Positions 47,140 through 58,457 of a stretch of 64,000 nt of DNA are shown piece after piece. Both the position numbers and the translations under genes were made by a program. Location: assembly GCA_004794785.1 (NCBI GenBank), contig SJOL01007024.1, forward strand, positions 144,928 to 208,927. Direction: 5' to 3'. The notes below the pieces were generated by a model that had not been told where the DNA came from, did not search any database, and worked only from the letters and a program-made list of their open reading frames with translations. Source of the DNA: Opisthorchis felineus. Lineage: Eukaryota > Platyhelminthes > Trematoda > Opisthorchiida > Opisthorchiidae. How positions within the stretch are numbered: position 1 is the stretch's first letter; every line of letters begins with the position of its first letter.

Positions 47140-47308
47140 TGACTGAAACGTCGAGCTGTAACACCCTTTGGGTGCCTAGGTGCCATGCCATCCGATGGAG
47201 TGATATTGCCAGGTTGCCCGAGCCTAGTCGAAATGCAGAGGTTGTGTTCGAACCACGGACCTTCCGGGTTGTAAGTTCTCGCGTTAACAACTGAATCATC
47301 TCGAGGTA
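47140..47308 (-). mobile_element. tRNA-derived SINE, minus copy
   Basis: The reverse complement shows TCGAGATGATTCAGTTGTTA (box A, worn), GGTTCGAACAC (box B, one change), CTAGGCTCGGGCAACC and GGTGTTACAGCTCGAC. The stretch between box B and CTAGGC is shortened relative to other copies. Confidence 0.75.
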
Positions 47309-47953
47309 AAATATGACTGAAACATATCTTTCGTGTGATCACAACCTGCTGTTTAAGTAGTTCATTAAATAAGCGACCATCCGCGCAAAGCACCTCTCGC
47401 TGTTAGGCCTCAGAAATTGTCAATCGAATTTAAATCTGAATCAAGATCACGGAAAGATCCATGATCTTGGTTTCACCATGTAACAGCCACATTCTGATGG
47501 GACGGGCTATGTGCATCGCTCCGTTATCACGCGACGTACCCCAGGCGGTTTTTCCGCTTTTCGGAACTACCTTAGATCACCACCAACTTACCACAATTCC
47601 GACAACTAAAGTCTGGTTTTTTCATTTTTCATTCCACTGCTACATCAGCTCATCAGGACTGTCTAAACTCACCTTTTTTCGTCTTGAACACCCGCACGAT
47701 TCCGTTCGCTACTCTAGGTGATGTGATTCGGTGACCCGTTTCAATCTTTCTTTAATGTGACCGCAGCTTGTCCGAAGAACCTTCCTCATCTCGGTGCACT
47801 TTTAACGAGACACAGTTGTTATATGCGTTGTACATCAACATCCAGCTCAGGTTTTCAGGTACTCATCAAGGCGGCCAATAGAAATTTTTCGGATCCAGGT
47901 TTGTACTCGAGGTACATCGGGTTTTTCGGTCAGAAGGGGATGTATGATCGGTT

Positions 47954-48242
47954 GTGGGCTGTCGAAGAGTTTTCAGCAACCTTGTGAGTAGTGAATTACG
48001 TATATACTACATTTTCTGGAATATCGTACCAACTAGAACATGAGGCGGCCTTTGTGCAGCGCATTCAGTTGAAGAAAAGCATAGACGAGAGATTCAGTTG
48101 AGTCTCCCGTGAAAACCAAATTGATTTGCAAATGGGTGTACTTGTCGGAATCAGTTCAATTTGGGTTCAAGTAGAACATAAGGTTGACAGAAAATCGGGG
48201 ACTGCGTCTACCTTATGAGCCCTAAGAAGAGCGAAACCTGTC
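47954..48242 (+). repeat. One 289-bp hammerhead-repeat unit, cut site to cut site
   Basis: The unit starts at 47954 with GTGGGCTGTCGAAGAG, the sequence expected just after the ribozyme cleavage position, and runs to the next GTC at 48240-48242. After that GTGGGCTGTC begins again. Upstream of 47954 the match to the family is lost, so the left boundary coincides with the predicted cleavage point. Body landmarks: ACCTTGTGAGTAG, TTTGTGCAGCGCATTCAGTT and GAGTCTCCCGTGAAAACC. Confidence 0.7.
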
Positions 48243-48275
48243 GTGGGCTGTCATAAAGTTTTCAGCAACCTTGTG
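48172..48275 (+). ncRNA. Hammerhead-ribozyme-like motif, best copy
   Basis: Core: CTTATGA at 48212-48218 (consensus CTGATGA with G5 changed to T), stem II region 48219-48232 with loop TAAGAA, GAAA at 48233-48236, then CC/TG and GTC at 48240-48242. Stem I: GCGTCTAC before the core can pair with GTGGGC after the cut (one or two wobble or mismatch positions here; perfect GCCTAC in other copies). Outer arms GGTTG and CAACC extend the pairing. Stem III is only A-U and C-G, as in ribozymes that work as dimers. The G5 change should inactivate this copy. Confidence 0.6.
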
Positions 48276-50092
48276 AGCAGTTTCCCTTATGATAACACTC
48301 GTGCTTGTTGCTTATATGATTGTTTTAATCATCTGTCCAGATTGATTCTAATCGTATTTCATACCTTTTGGTCTTATAATGCTTAATGTGATAAACTCCG
48401 GATGCCAAGTTTCATTGTTCTAAGCATTGATTTGCCGGAAAAAATAGAATGTCTCTAGCGGACGTTGTCTACGCGACCCGTTTTGGCCTGCGGGGCACCA
48501 TTAGAAACAAAGGCATTTTATGGAGTTGGGCTTTTGTGCTGTTTTGTGCTGTTTGGTGTTTTGGCTCGTACAAGGTTCATGCAGCTAGGGAAATTCTCTT
48601 AACTGGTCAGTTGAACCATCTTAGGGCTCGTAAACGTTTCGTATCGATTGATTGGTTGAGTGTACTTGATCGAAATATGCCCCCGTAACACCGAAGCTGT
48701 GTAGCACCCGAGCTGTGCAATTTTTTATCTCACGGCAACTGTTGATCGTCTAATCTACGCACTCATACTGTCTGTAGTCATTGCTGACCATATTTCAACC
48801 CTCATTTGTATTCACCGTACTACTGGAAAAACTACTGAAGGCGACGTATTTTTCTGTCTGTAATCACTGCACCCAGATTTCGGACTCCAAATGCAGACGG
48901 TAACCTGTCCTAATTGTAGGTTCGTCTCACCTGTTGTGTTCTCTACCCCTCGAGCGCCAATCACCGACTGGCTGAGTCACCTTGAGCTCCGTTAGGGCGA
49001 TGTTTTTGTTGTTTTCCAATCATTGCAGTCTACGTCTCTCGTTGCTGCTGAGCAGTTGTCCAGCTGAGCGAGTCTATTACTTTGCAGTTTTCGTGCATTC
49101 CGGTAGGTCTTGTATCTGTTTTTTTCTGGACTCTGAATTTGAATCGAGTGGATAACTTTTCATCTCAATGGTTCAAGTAGAATGTTGAATGAACAGCTTC
49201 ACAGTTCAGGTGAGTGTTTTATGGTCTACTTGACTGAGCAGTGCTCAGTTGTCATCATGGCTTATCGTTTGGGCTACGGCACTGTCTCTAAGCTATACAT
49301 AGTGTGTGAAACCCTTATAGGGACATTAGCTTTTTTTGAAACGTCATTCAATTTGCGGGATAAACAACAGCTTTTTCGAACACCAAAGAACTACAAATCG
49401 TTGAATTTATTTAGTTTTTTTTCGACGTTTCTTTTGCAAAAAGGTAGCAAATATGATGTGAGATAACTATAAGCGTTTTTTTGTGCGGCGTTGCGTCAAA
49501 CTTAGTATATTGTTCTTCACAAGGATCTTTAAATGAGCGGTCCGACTTTCTGCTCGTTCATCTAGGAGATGTGCTTTCGAAACCGTTGTTTGTTACTAAA
49601 ACTGCCATGATTTTTTAGACAGGAGACGTGTATTTATTCCTTGTATTTTTCTCAGTCGGGTTTGTATCTGGACTAAAGGAAAACTAATCGGAAAATTTAC
49701 TATTCTGATGCAGAATTGATAGCTTTATGCTTTGAGATACTGTGATTTTCCTTTGGAAAAAACCTAGTCGGACGGAGTCATCGGTTTTGCATCGCCCAGC
49801 TGGTGGTGTCTGTTGAACACCCAATGCATCAAGCTTGTTTCCCTTCCTTGAGCATTGTTCGCCCGCACAAGTCCCCTTGATCTGGTGGCTGTTCCTGACC
49901 CCTAAACAGCCGAGAGGGGGTGGACCGTAGCATAGAGGTATCGTTTTAGTTGCTATGGCAATTGTTCGAAAGATCTCGTTCGTTTCACACGCTATTAAGG
50001 TCATCCATTGTGAGTTCCTCCATCCCTCATTTTTCAATTCATCACTCATGGTGGCTGCTCATTGAATGCGTGCTCATTGGTTTTTGCTAAAG

Positions 50093-50278
50093 TGGAGCTC
50101 GATATAGCTCAGTGCTTGGTGCACGAACCTAGTAACCGGAAGGTCGGTGGTTCGAGCCCAACCCCGGCCTCTCGACTGCTCCTCTCTAGGCTTGAGCAAC
50201 CTGGTAGTACCTCAGACCTCGGGTGGCCTGGCAACTACGCACCTAAAGGACGTTACAGCTGAACGATTTAATTTTTTT
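50093..50278 (+). mobile_element. tRNA-derived SINE
   Basis: CGATATAGCTCAGTGCTTGG (box A), GGTTCGAGCCC (box B), CTCTCTAGGCTTGAGCAACC, then a shortened middle and GTTACAGCTGAACGATTTAA. It belongs to the same subfamily as 54500 (CTTGAGCAAC, TCGACTGCTCC). Confidence 0.85.
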
Positions 50279-50423
50279 GCCAAAAGGTAGTGCTTTTGTG
50301 CGCGCAACTTTAGCCCACCAGTCCTCACGTTCAGCTGTTTCCTCTTCTCAGCCCATCTGCGGTATCGGACTGCCTGTTTCAGGCCTTTTGGGGTAGACTG
50401 AGCGGTGGTTAACCTTTGACCCT

Positions 50424-50600
50424 TAGCCCCAACAAAGGCGAAAACGGCACTGGGCTGTCAAAGAGTTTTCAGTAACCCTATGAACAGTGTGCTATGCCTA
50501 GACAGTGTGCCGCGGTGTCCTTCGTGCAACACATTCAGTTGAAGAATGCGGTAAACGAGAGATTCCGCTCGGGTTCATTTCAGAGTGTATTTCGCAGATA
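50424..50600 (+). repeat. Degraded hammerhead repeat copy
   Basis: AGCCCCAACAAAGGCGAAAA near 50425-50444 keeps a recognisable stem II plus GAAA. GGGCTGTCAAAGAGTTTTCA (50452 onward) is the right stem I arm. Then body landmarks CTTCGTGCAACACATTCAGTTGAAGAATG follow in two pieces. The CTGATGA box and the left arm are not recognisable. Confidence 0.55.
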
Positions 50601-52639
50601 GTTTGGTTCAGCTGTTGATCGCTCACAGAAACGAAATTCAGTGTGACAACCTGACAGCACCGGCCTCAGGTAGGCGGGTCAGTTGGAAGCGTGATTAGCG
50701 TTCACCCGCTGATCCACTTTCGCAATTTGTTGCCGAATTACAACATTGTACGGACGCCTTAGCATCGTGAATTCATTTAATTGCAAGTTCACCGGTCGGA
50801 GAGAAGAACAAGGAGTTATTAGGTAAAAGTTGTTCCACGTCCTCCACGCAATGTCCATTTGAGGTTTTTTTTGGTCTCATGGGAGTACTTTTAGTGTCCG
50901 TTTTCCGGTTCAGCGGAATATTTGCGGTTCTTGAAAGAGTTTTGGTCGATAAGCCCACGATGAATTCAACCATATCCGTAGGTCTGAAGTATTGATTATC
51001 GGCGGTTTTCGCTGTATGAACACCTCAGTAGTTTCACCTGAAAAACAGTAGAAAATGATGGTTAAGGACGTTCTGAAATCTGGGCTCTACCGATGGTCTG
51101 TGTGGAAATGTACTATTGATTCCTGTGCAGAACGTGTCAGTAATACATGCAGAAGACATTGTTTCTTCGACTTTTCAAGGTATATGGAGTTCTACTCGCC
51201 TTGTTCGAAGCTCTATATGAGATTCTGTCGCAAACGTTTGTGTAATCGACATACTAATTAACTAAATAAATAATCAATTAATTAAGATACGGTAACTTTG
51301 TAATAGTTCACTAATTTCTTCCCGTAGAAACGTTTATTTTTGCCGTTCTCTGATTTGAGGTGCAGTCAACCTTAATTCAAAGTTGGTGGTTTAAGCTTTC
51401 CCTTGTTATATTCTTTGAATGCGTTCCACTTCTCCTGGTACGTTTGCAGTGAAATAACCCAAGAGGACTTTGAGAATACTGTTGATGACCATTTGTGGTC
51501 GATTTCTTCGAGAGCCGCTCTCATTTTGTGTGTTCTGATAACAATCACTCACCACCGGAAGACCGTAAGGTGGCCTTATAATTATTTTGCACCCGTTTTC
51601 AAACTCATTTGGTTCCACTTTTAAGTGGTTTTCCATGTGCTTGTTTGATTGAGTTATTGGAGAAACCCTGTAGTTTAGTGTTCATTTTGCGCGCTGTATA
51701 CGACTCGCGTGGTTAGGGTTCACACTAGGAGTGAGACTAATGAAATTTAGGAGAACGACACAGGTCCCCTCCGCCACGGCAAGCTGATAATCTTATCCAA
51801 TTTGAAAGAACCTTTCTAACAGTTCTTTCTTTCGGCCCCCCTTTTTGTCGCTCTCCCGGGAATCGGATAGTCGTGTGTGATGGTAATCTGCTTTGTACGT
51901 GCGTCAAAGTATGCGCGCACCAGAATGTCCTAACTGCGACCCACGAGCGCCACTTTTAAGACGAAGTAATTTATCTTATTCAGTCCTCTCATAAGATGAC
52001 TTTCTCACGCATGGCCTAGCCAGTTTTGTCAGCTCTTCATGTAGTCATTCTCCAGACTCTCGTTTATCGGCACGTTCACATGTGTTGGTATTGTAAACAG
52101 TGAAATGGTGCAGTATTTATCACAGTAAACAACACGCTAGTGGACGCTTCGAAGTATGATGAGCTTGTCCTCATTGTGTTCATTGGTGTCACAGTGATTG
52201 GAAAAAATTGATCATCGAATCACTGAAATTACTAGTGTATCGGGCTTCCAGTCTAGAATGGTCCAAACGAGCGAAATCCCCTCTTAGGACTCGTCGATAT
52301 CAAATTAAAAAACGGATGGTTGGTCGTTTGCTTCAATACGAAAAAATCTCTGAAAGTGAACTGCGGGAGCGAACCAGTCGACGATAGAAGTTCGACTAGA
52401 AGCGTGTGAGTTGAGAGCCACGTCGATTTCTGACCGTGCCGCCGTCACCACCCCTCAGGTATTCAGTGTGTTCTCAATCATGATCATCAGCTGTAAAAAC
52501 CGCGTACTTGTCGTACAGTTTCGTTCACCGATGTTTTGGGAGGTGGATAGATAGCTGCGCATTGGAGGCGGTAGCTGATGTAATTGATGCGTAAGTACAG
52601 GGGTGTCAGTAGACTTTTCATTGAAGGCAACAGCTTGTA

Positions 52640-53600
52640 TGCATGAGCTCTAATAAGGGCGCGACTGGGCCATGTCTGACAATATCTGTAACCATTGATG
52701 TGTCCTGTCTCGTGGTCCCCGTCCAGGAACGAGTCAACGACCAGCGCAGCTGATTTTGGCTGGTAGTGAATTTCATACTTCACTGCCAAGTCATTGTTTG
52801 ACCTCCCCTCGCTCGTTTTCACTCTTCTCGCGACTGTGAAAAGGGCTGTTCGAGGAAGTCGGTCAACTGACATACGGAGTACGTGACCAAGCCAGCGCAA
52901 CCTATGCAGTGTGATCAGTTCATCTATTGGGCGAGTTATTTCTTCCGAAACCCATTCGACGTATATCAGCATTACTGATCTGTTTTTCCCACCAGACTCG
53001 AGCAATGCTCCGAAGACATCAATGGTCAAAAACTGAAAAAAATTGACTTCCTCAGCGCGCAGCGGCCAGGTTTCTGACCCGTATAGTAGTATGGAGTGCA
53101 CCGCAGCATTGTACACTCGACCCTTGACGGTTAAGCTGATGTCACGCCTACGCCACAGGTGCTGCAGGTTCACGGAAGCTGCTCTGATCTTATCAATCCG
53201 GATCGAAATATCATCTTCAGCTAGACCACTGGGACTGATACGGCTGCCCAGTTAGACAAATTTGTCCGCTACCTCAGTCATCTCATCCGCAAGGACGACG
53301 TTCGGGTTCGAGCCCACCCAGTCTTGCAGCACCACTTTACACTTTGCAGGTGTGAGGCGCACGCCAAACCGTGAGACAGAGTTAGTTAGATTATTTATCA
53401 GCATTATGACGGCGTCCGATCCAAGAAGAGCTCTATCGTCTGCGTACTCGATATCTATGGGCGAATGCCCTGGGAGCATTTCCATCCTACAGGCGTTAGA
53501 GGCTGGGACTGAGTGTGATATACCCCTAGTGTCCGGCAGTATGTAACCCTGAATGACCAGCTGACTTCGGCTCAATTTTATCGTTGTTTCGCCACAGACA
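52640..53600 (-). pseudogene. RTE-like fragment, antisense in intron
   Basis: From 53575 on the minus strand: IDIEYADDRALLGSD with the catalytic YADD intact, NNLTNSVSRFGVRLTPAKCK, VVLQDWVGSNPN, a stop, then LQHLWRRRDISLTVKGRVYN, SILLYGSETWPLR, a decayed part, LHRLRWLGHVLRMS and HINGYRYCQTW. This is the 3' half of an RTE reverse transcriptase with at least one stop and one frame change. It lies opposite to the host gene. Confidence 0.85.
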
Positions 53601-54186
53601 AGACCACAGGAGTTTGATAAGTGACCTTTTTTCAGGTTCCCATGAAACGTAGTTGGTGATTACCCGGATGCATAAGTTTCGAACTTGAACAAATCCAGTG
53701 CCATTTCCAAGCTCAGTCGAAATTGCTATGGCGAACTCTGGCTAATGCTGGTGAAGAACAGGAGATCTGTTGCACTCGCAGTGTTGGATGGTTACTATGT
53801 GTCTTTAAAGGGTCCACGTGGAAGATCTTCCGAGTCTATTCGCCCAATTTCACGGATGATTGCTGATATATTTTCTGGCCATGTTCAGCTTTGATGTATG
53901 TGGACCCATTATTCTAACAACCCCCGTTTGGTCCTTTCGCTAATGTCAACAGCCCACCGATACTACTTGCTGGAGCCTAACTACCACAGATTCCAGCAAT
54001 AAGCGTCCAATCTTTGATTCAATCTTAACTACAGGAATTCTGTGTCAGGTCAAACAGTAGAGAGCGGGTAAACTTTGTCTGAGCACGATTCGTGGCCTAT
54101 GTGACGACTAATCTTAAAGTGATTACCTCGTGTCACGCATAGATTGCTCCCTTTGCATCTTACACACCCACTCTGGTACACTTTAG

Positions 54187-54408
54187 GTCATCTCAAGGTG
54201 TTCGCTGACCACTGCTAGTCCAAAAACTCCTCAAACACGAGCCAGATCATCCAGCATGTCACCTCCACAGCCTACCAAGATGCCCACACGTCCCACCGTT
54301 CCCCAGAGAGCCCCATCTACAAGGTTGTCCACAGTTCCAACGAGTCCTGATGTGCCCACTCCCAAGTCACCGCCATCAAGGCACAGCCGAACTCACGACA
54401 TTGTGCAG
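54187..54408 (+). CDS. Exon of Ser/Pro-rich host gene
   Basis: A 222-nt exon, phase 0 at both ends. Acceptor GGTACACTTTAG, donor GTGCAG|GTACTG. It encodes VISRCSLTTASPKTPQTRAR, then a Ser/Pro/Thr-rich basic stretch (PPQPTKMPTRPTVPQ, TSPDVPTPKSPPSRHSRTH) ending DIVQ. It has many SP and TP dipeptides and basic residues, so it is probably a disordered, phosphorylatable region. It joins 45336-45490 and 54796-55003 without a phase break. Confidence 0.65.
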
Positions 54409-54475
54409 GTACTGTTTAACTATCTACTCAACTAGCATGATGCCATTGGGGGAACTTAACACATTTTATGTCGCG

Positions 54476-54716
54476 TGACTTGCCCTATTGGTCTTTGCTA
54501 AAAGGGAGCTCGAGAGTACTCAGTGGTTAAGGCGCGAGCTTACCGACCAGAAAGTCCGTGGTTCGAACCCAACCTCTGCATCTCGACTGCTCCTGTCTAG
54601 ACTTGAGCAACATGGCAGTGTCTCAGCCGTCGTGCATCCTTCGGGTGGCATGGCAGGCGGGCACCGGAAGGGTGCTACAGCTGAACAATCGATTGATTGA
54701 TTGATTGATTGATTGA
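54476..54716 (+). mobile_element. tRNA-derived SINE with GATT-repeat tail
   Basis: CGAGAGTACTCAGTGGTTAA (box A), GGTTCGAACCC (box B), CTGTCTAGACTTGAGCAAC, CATCCTTCGGGTGGCATGGC and GCTACAGCTGAACAATC, then a (GATT)n tail at 54691-54716. It sits in the 387-nt intron between exons 54187 and 54796. The 25 bp before it (ATTGGTCTTTGCTAAAAGGG) resemble the 5' flank of the SINE at 50093. Confidence 0.88.
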
Positions 54717-54795
54717 GCCCTAAGTTCTCTACTGATGCGTTATTTTCAGTACAACTCAGCTTTAATTCCCCATTTTCTCCGCATTGCAAAACCAG

Positions 54796-55003
54796 CCCTG
54801 CACTTCTTCACAACAGTACCACAGCACAGCAGAAACATCACTAGATCAGCAGCCTGTCCCACCCGTAAATGAGATGATCCGCAGGTTTGATGTCCTGACA
54901 ACCGCAGATTCTGGCCAAACAACCGTCAGTCTTCGTGACAAAGCCCCAGCGCAGCCACCGACTCAGTCGAAACCGCGAGCCGAAATGACTAATCCTTCTC
55001 ATT
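54796..55003 (+). CDS. Exon of Ser/Pro-rich host gene
   Basis: Acceptor GCAAAACCAG, phase 0. It encodes PCTSSQQYHSTAETSLDQQP, VPPVNEMIRRFDVLTTAD, SGQTTVSLRDKAPAQPPTQS and KPRAEMTNPSH. The donor could be CATT|GTAGGT (phase 1, used here) or GTAG|GTCCC (phase 2, ending 55007). The phase-1 choice fits the candidate exon at 55348. Low complexity is interrupted by NEMIRRFDVLTT, which may be a short helix. Confidence 0.65.
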
Positions 55004-55122
55004 GTAGGTCCCATTCACCCACTACTGCTCTCTTCTGTCCGTTTTTTTCGATGGAAAGTGAATGTTTCTTCAGGCTAAATCACTTTTTACTATCCGTTAC
55101 ATTCCTGCGACTGCATTTGTAC

Positions 55123-55125
<3 letters not shown>

Positions 55126-55164
<39 letters not shown>
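55126..55164. repeat. TA microsatellite
   Basis: About 19 uninterrupted TA dinucleotides in the intron after exon 54796. Confidence 0.95.
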
Positions 55165-55167
<3 letters not shown>

Positions 55168-55347
55168 TTCCACCGGTTGTCGGTTGCACCGAGTTGTGCC
55201 GTTGCCTTTCCTATTGAACCTGGATGATTAGAGTAGCAAAAAGAAACAAACACCAACACAACGCATTTCTCTGTCGCCAAAATGTTGGATGACATGACGG
55301 AACACAAGCTTTATTTGGGCTTCCATGAACCATGCGTCAAATTTTAG

Positions 55348-55523
55348 TCGCTGGTGTTTCACCATCTAGAGAAATTTCACTTGATGCCACGGGGAGTATT
55401 GGGACAAAAGTCTCGACAACCTATTTATCAAACGATACTGGCTATGTTTTTCGTGGATTTTGTTCATTTCGAGTTGAACGAACCGACTCGGCACTGTCAT
55501 TTGTCCGTAAAGCTTGGATGTCA
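55348..55523 (+). CDS. Candidate exon of Ser/Pro-rich host gene
   Basis: A 176-nt segment after AAATTTTAG and before ATGTCA|GTATGA. Read in the phase required by exon 54796 it gives AGVSPSREISLDATGSIGTK, VSTTYLSNDTGYVFRGFC and SFRVERTDSALSFVRKAWMS, with purine-first codons typical of coding DNA. A second frame (SLVFHHLEKFHLMPRGVLGQ onward) is also open for 90 codons, so the frame is not certain. It ends in phase 0. Confidence 0.4.
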
Positions 55524-55704
55524 GTATGAACAACGGGGTTGTTCAACCGGGTGCGCATGTTTCATGCACCCATTGTTTTGTGCAGCTCGCGGTGTTTTAA
55601 CAGTTCACTCTCACCGATAAGTGTTTTGTTTCCACGGCAATCGATGATACAAGTAGAACGCGCGGGAAAACAGTTTGTTCGCATTTCCGTACACCCATTT
55701 TCAG

Positions 55705-55764
55705 GAACTCTGGTCTTATTTGCATTCGACACGTAATCTGATCACCATCATTACCATTAAACAG
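55705..55764 (+). CDS. Candidate 60-nt exon
   Basis: Acceptor CACCCATTTTCAG, donor TAAACAG|GTAAAA, phase 0 at both ends, encoding 20 residues (ELWSYLHSTRNLITIITIKQ). The borders are good and the phases fit, but a 60-nt window can be open by chance. An overlapping alternative (FVRISVHPFSGTLVLFAFD) also has usable borders. Confidence 0.35.
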
Positions 55765-58457
55765 GTAAAATCCAGTACGACCTACTTATCTTGTCAGATT
55801 TCTATCGATCGAATGCTTTCTAGTTTGCTAACAATTCACACGAATGAGACCTTGATTCTTGACATGCTTACCTTGTCAAATAAAAGCAGTATTCGGTGCT
55901 TAAACAGATTGTTTAATGGTCCTATTGGTTGGGATGGCTATAACTGACTTATCCACGTGACTGGCCTTGTCAGCCGTCAGCTAGGATTCAGGTCAAAGCA
56001 TATTTCGCAACCAGCATCCAAATTTTCACTCATGGTGTCTTCATGTTGTCACTGTTAAGCAAACGAACTATTTCGAATAAAGGGCTTGGCGCAAGAAAAA
56101 GTGCACCAAATTCTTCGGGGTCAAGTTATCCTGGGATCAAAATCGTGTGGCCGATTTACTTCTCCTCTGTCTGTCGTATATCTTCCAGTCACATGACTGA
56201 CCGCCTTACACATTTCGCGTTCGATAATTGAATCTTCCAACATCGTGATTATTTTATACATCTATCTCTACTGCTCATATACGGCTTTGTGTGGTCTGTT
56301 GAAAGCCGATCTTATATCATCGGTCTTTATACCGTGTCCCCAATCCGGTAACATACCCCATGTGCAGTTCCTGCGCAGATCGTACACAAATCTTCGTGAT
56401 AAAATCCTCCACAATTGTTAGGCGGAATCCCACACCGAAGCCGCCTTACCGCTCACAGGCGCTGCTACGGCCAAGAAGCCTATCCCACACGCTATTGGCC
56501 AAAAGAACGGACAACTTGCCAGTCCAGCATGAAGGCGATCTCTGATTGGCCGAAAGTGTGGACCCAACAGCCAATCCTGATCCAGTATCCGCCAAATGCC
56601 GGTTGCCAATGCTGCATCCAGAAGGCCGACGGTATTTCCAGAATATTGTACACCTGTACTATATGGCTCAGTGGTTAGAGCGCGAATTTGCTGCCCGTAA
56701 GGTCCGTGGTTCGAATCCGACCCCTGCCTCTCGACTTCCCCTGTCTAGGCTTGGCAACCTGGCAGTGTCCCATCCATCGTGCTTCCTTCGGGTGGCACGG
56801 CAGCTGGGCACCGAAAGGGTGTTACAGCTGAACGATTATCTTATTTATTGTCTTTTACACCTGTACACTTTACATACGACTCGCTGTACATGTGTTCTTG
56901 ACCTGGTTCTAGGCGTCTAATGCATGTTGTGCACCCTCGTTGGTTATTTTGACGGGAAAGTTAGCGTGGAAGATTCAGACCGAAAACTTAGCTGAGGCAT
57001 AACAACCACTCTTTCCATCTCTTACATCTTGTACCAAGAAAATGTTTTTCCTTGCGCCCATTTTGTGCAGAAAAACCTCTGGTCTACATAACCCCAGTAA
57101 TGGCCCTGTAGGTGGTCCCAATCGTGAATTTCATCGACAACGTTTAGTAGTGATCATTTTATGCACTACCAATATGAACCAGTCAGCAGGGGCTTATCAC
57201 CCTGCATGAGGTCATTTGCACAAGGGTAATGTATGTTCTTTGAGGAAAATCCGTGGAATATCCATCGGGAACTTCGCCCCTTGGCAGAAACTTCAGCACT
57301 ACTCTTGTCTAGTTTTCAAAACGCTTCTTCAGCACGTATTTCTATTCAGCTCATCTCACTGTCTGTTAACCCGTTCGTTTTTAGCCTATATTTCACTAGT
57401 TGGCTACATCTGTGTTATTCACGTTTTAGTTTAGTTTGTCTCCTTTCCCCCTGTTCTGATTGCTCTGTTTTCAGTATTTCTTCCGTGTAAACACGCCAGT
57501 CATGACACATGTTGTAAACTGAATTGCTCTAAGGGAAACGACGAATCCGATAAGAAAGCACCCACCCACACACACACAAACACAAATCGTTTCGCTTCCG
57601 ATACCTGGTGGTTTTCCTTCACTGCCGAACGATCCCACGTGTGCCAATGTGTAAGGTCTCGTTAATGAATACGACAACAGCTGTTTCGCTGTCCTAAACA
57701 ACAGAAACCCAAAGGTCACCCGTTTGTTGGAGTCGCAATGGGCTTCAAAAGTTGCAACTCTCACGGTCCGACTGTAACTTAGATCCGCGCAACAATATGG
57801 GAGTGAAAATAATTGAATTTGGCTCTCAACAGCTTCGCTAAATAGGCCTTGATGAGCAGACAGCGTTCAATGGGAAACGGTGAGACCCTTTGAGCCATCC
57901 CAGAAAGTGGAGAACACTTAATGACGAATACGTGAGTTAGCTAGTTTGCTGACCTGTTTCTCCATCACCGTACTGCTCACATGCCTCTAGGATACATCTT
58001 CGACGGTGGTCCTCTTCCTTGCTAGCTCACGCCCGGAAGCAAGTTGATACGTTAAGTGGGCATGTTTCACAAAATCTAAAACAAAGTCTGATCGATAATT
58101 TCCTCCTCGACACAGGTGTCAGGCATTCGAATCTTTAGACTGATTAGTTGGTAGTTAGAATGGTTATTCTGGGTTTCAACACAACTCATAAGTCCGGTGA
58201 AAACTCAAGACAATCCACTACCAATTTCAGTTGGGGCCTATAGGATAGTTACCAAATTTTCATTAACTTTTCGGGTTTTACTATCGATGATGACACTGTA
58301 GAATTTATCAAGTTTCTCCTGGGTAGTGAAAACCCGGACAAATCGATTTTTCGCCACTTTTTTACAGGAGTTGTTTTCGAGATCAAACTTCACTAAGGCT
58401 TTTTCCATTTCCATCCTTACAATAGCTTCTCAGGTGATTCCTTCGGCCGATTCCCAG
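55765..58457. other. Probable intron
   Basis: Holds one SINE (56655-56850). Frames such as 57233-57490 plus and 56043-56231 plus have no convincing borders. A strong acceptor at 58367 (TTTTTTACAG) would give the next exon a longer 5' end (ELFSRSNFTKAFSI onward), which is open through to 58458. Confidence 0.45.
56655..56850 (+). mobile_element. tRNA-derived SINE
   Basis: CTATATGGCTCAGTGGTTAG (box A), GGTTCGAATCC (box B), CCCCTGTCTAGGCTTGGC, CTTCCTTCGGGTGGCACGGC and GAAAGGGTGTTACAGCTGAA, ending near TTATCTTATTTATT. Confidence 0.9.

Larger units (their letters stand above)
45491..54186. other. Long probable intron rich in repeats
   Basis: About 8.7 kb between exons whose phases agree (0/0). 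It carries three SINEs (46170 plus, 47140 minus, 50093 plus), hammerhead repeats (47.95-48.28 and 50.42-50.6 kb) and an antisense RTE fragment (52.64-53.6 kb). The plus frame at 48449-48688, with a hydrophobic stretch (SWAFVLFCAVWCFGSY), has no good splice borders. The remainder is unassigned. Confidence 0.5.

Noticed and set aside
48449..48688. 80-codon plus-strand frame with a hydrophobic stretch that could be a membrane segment
   Set aside because: No convincing acceptor or donor, no homologous repeat, and it lies in an intron full of repeats. Length is within what chance gives here.
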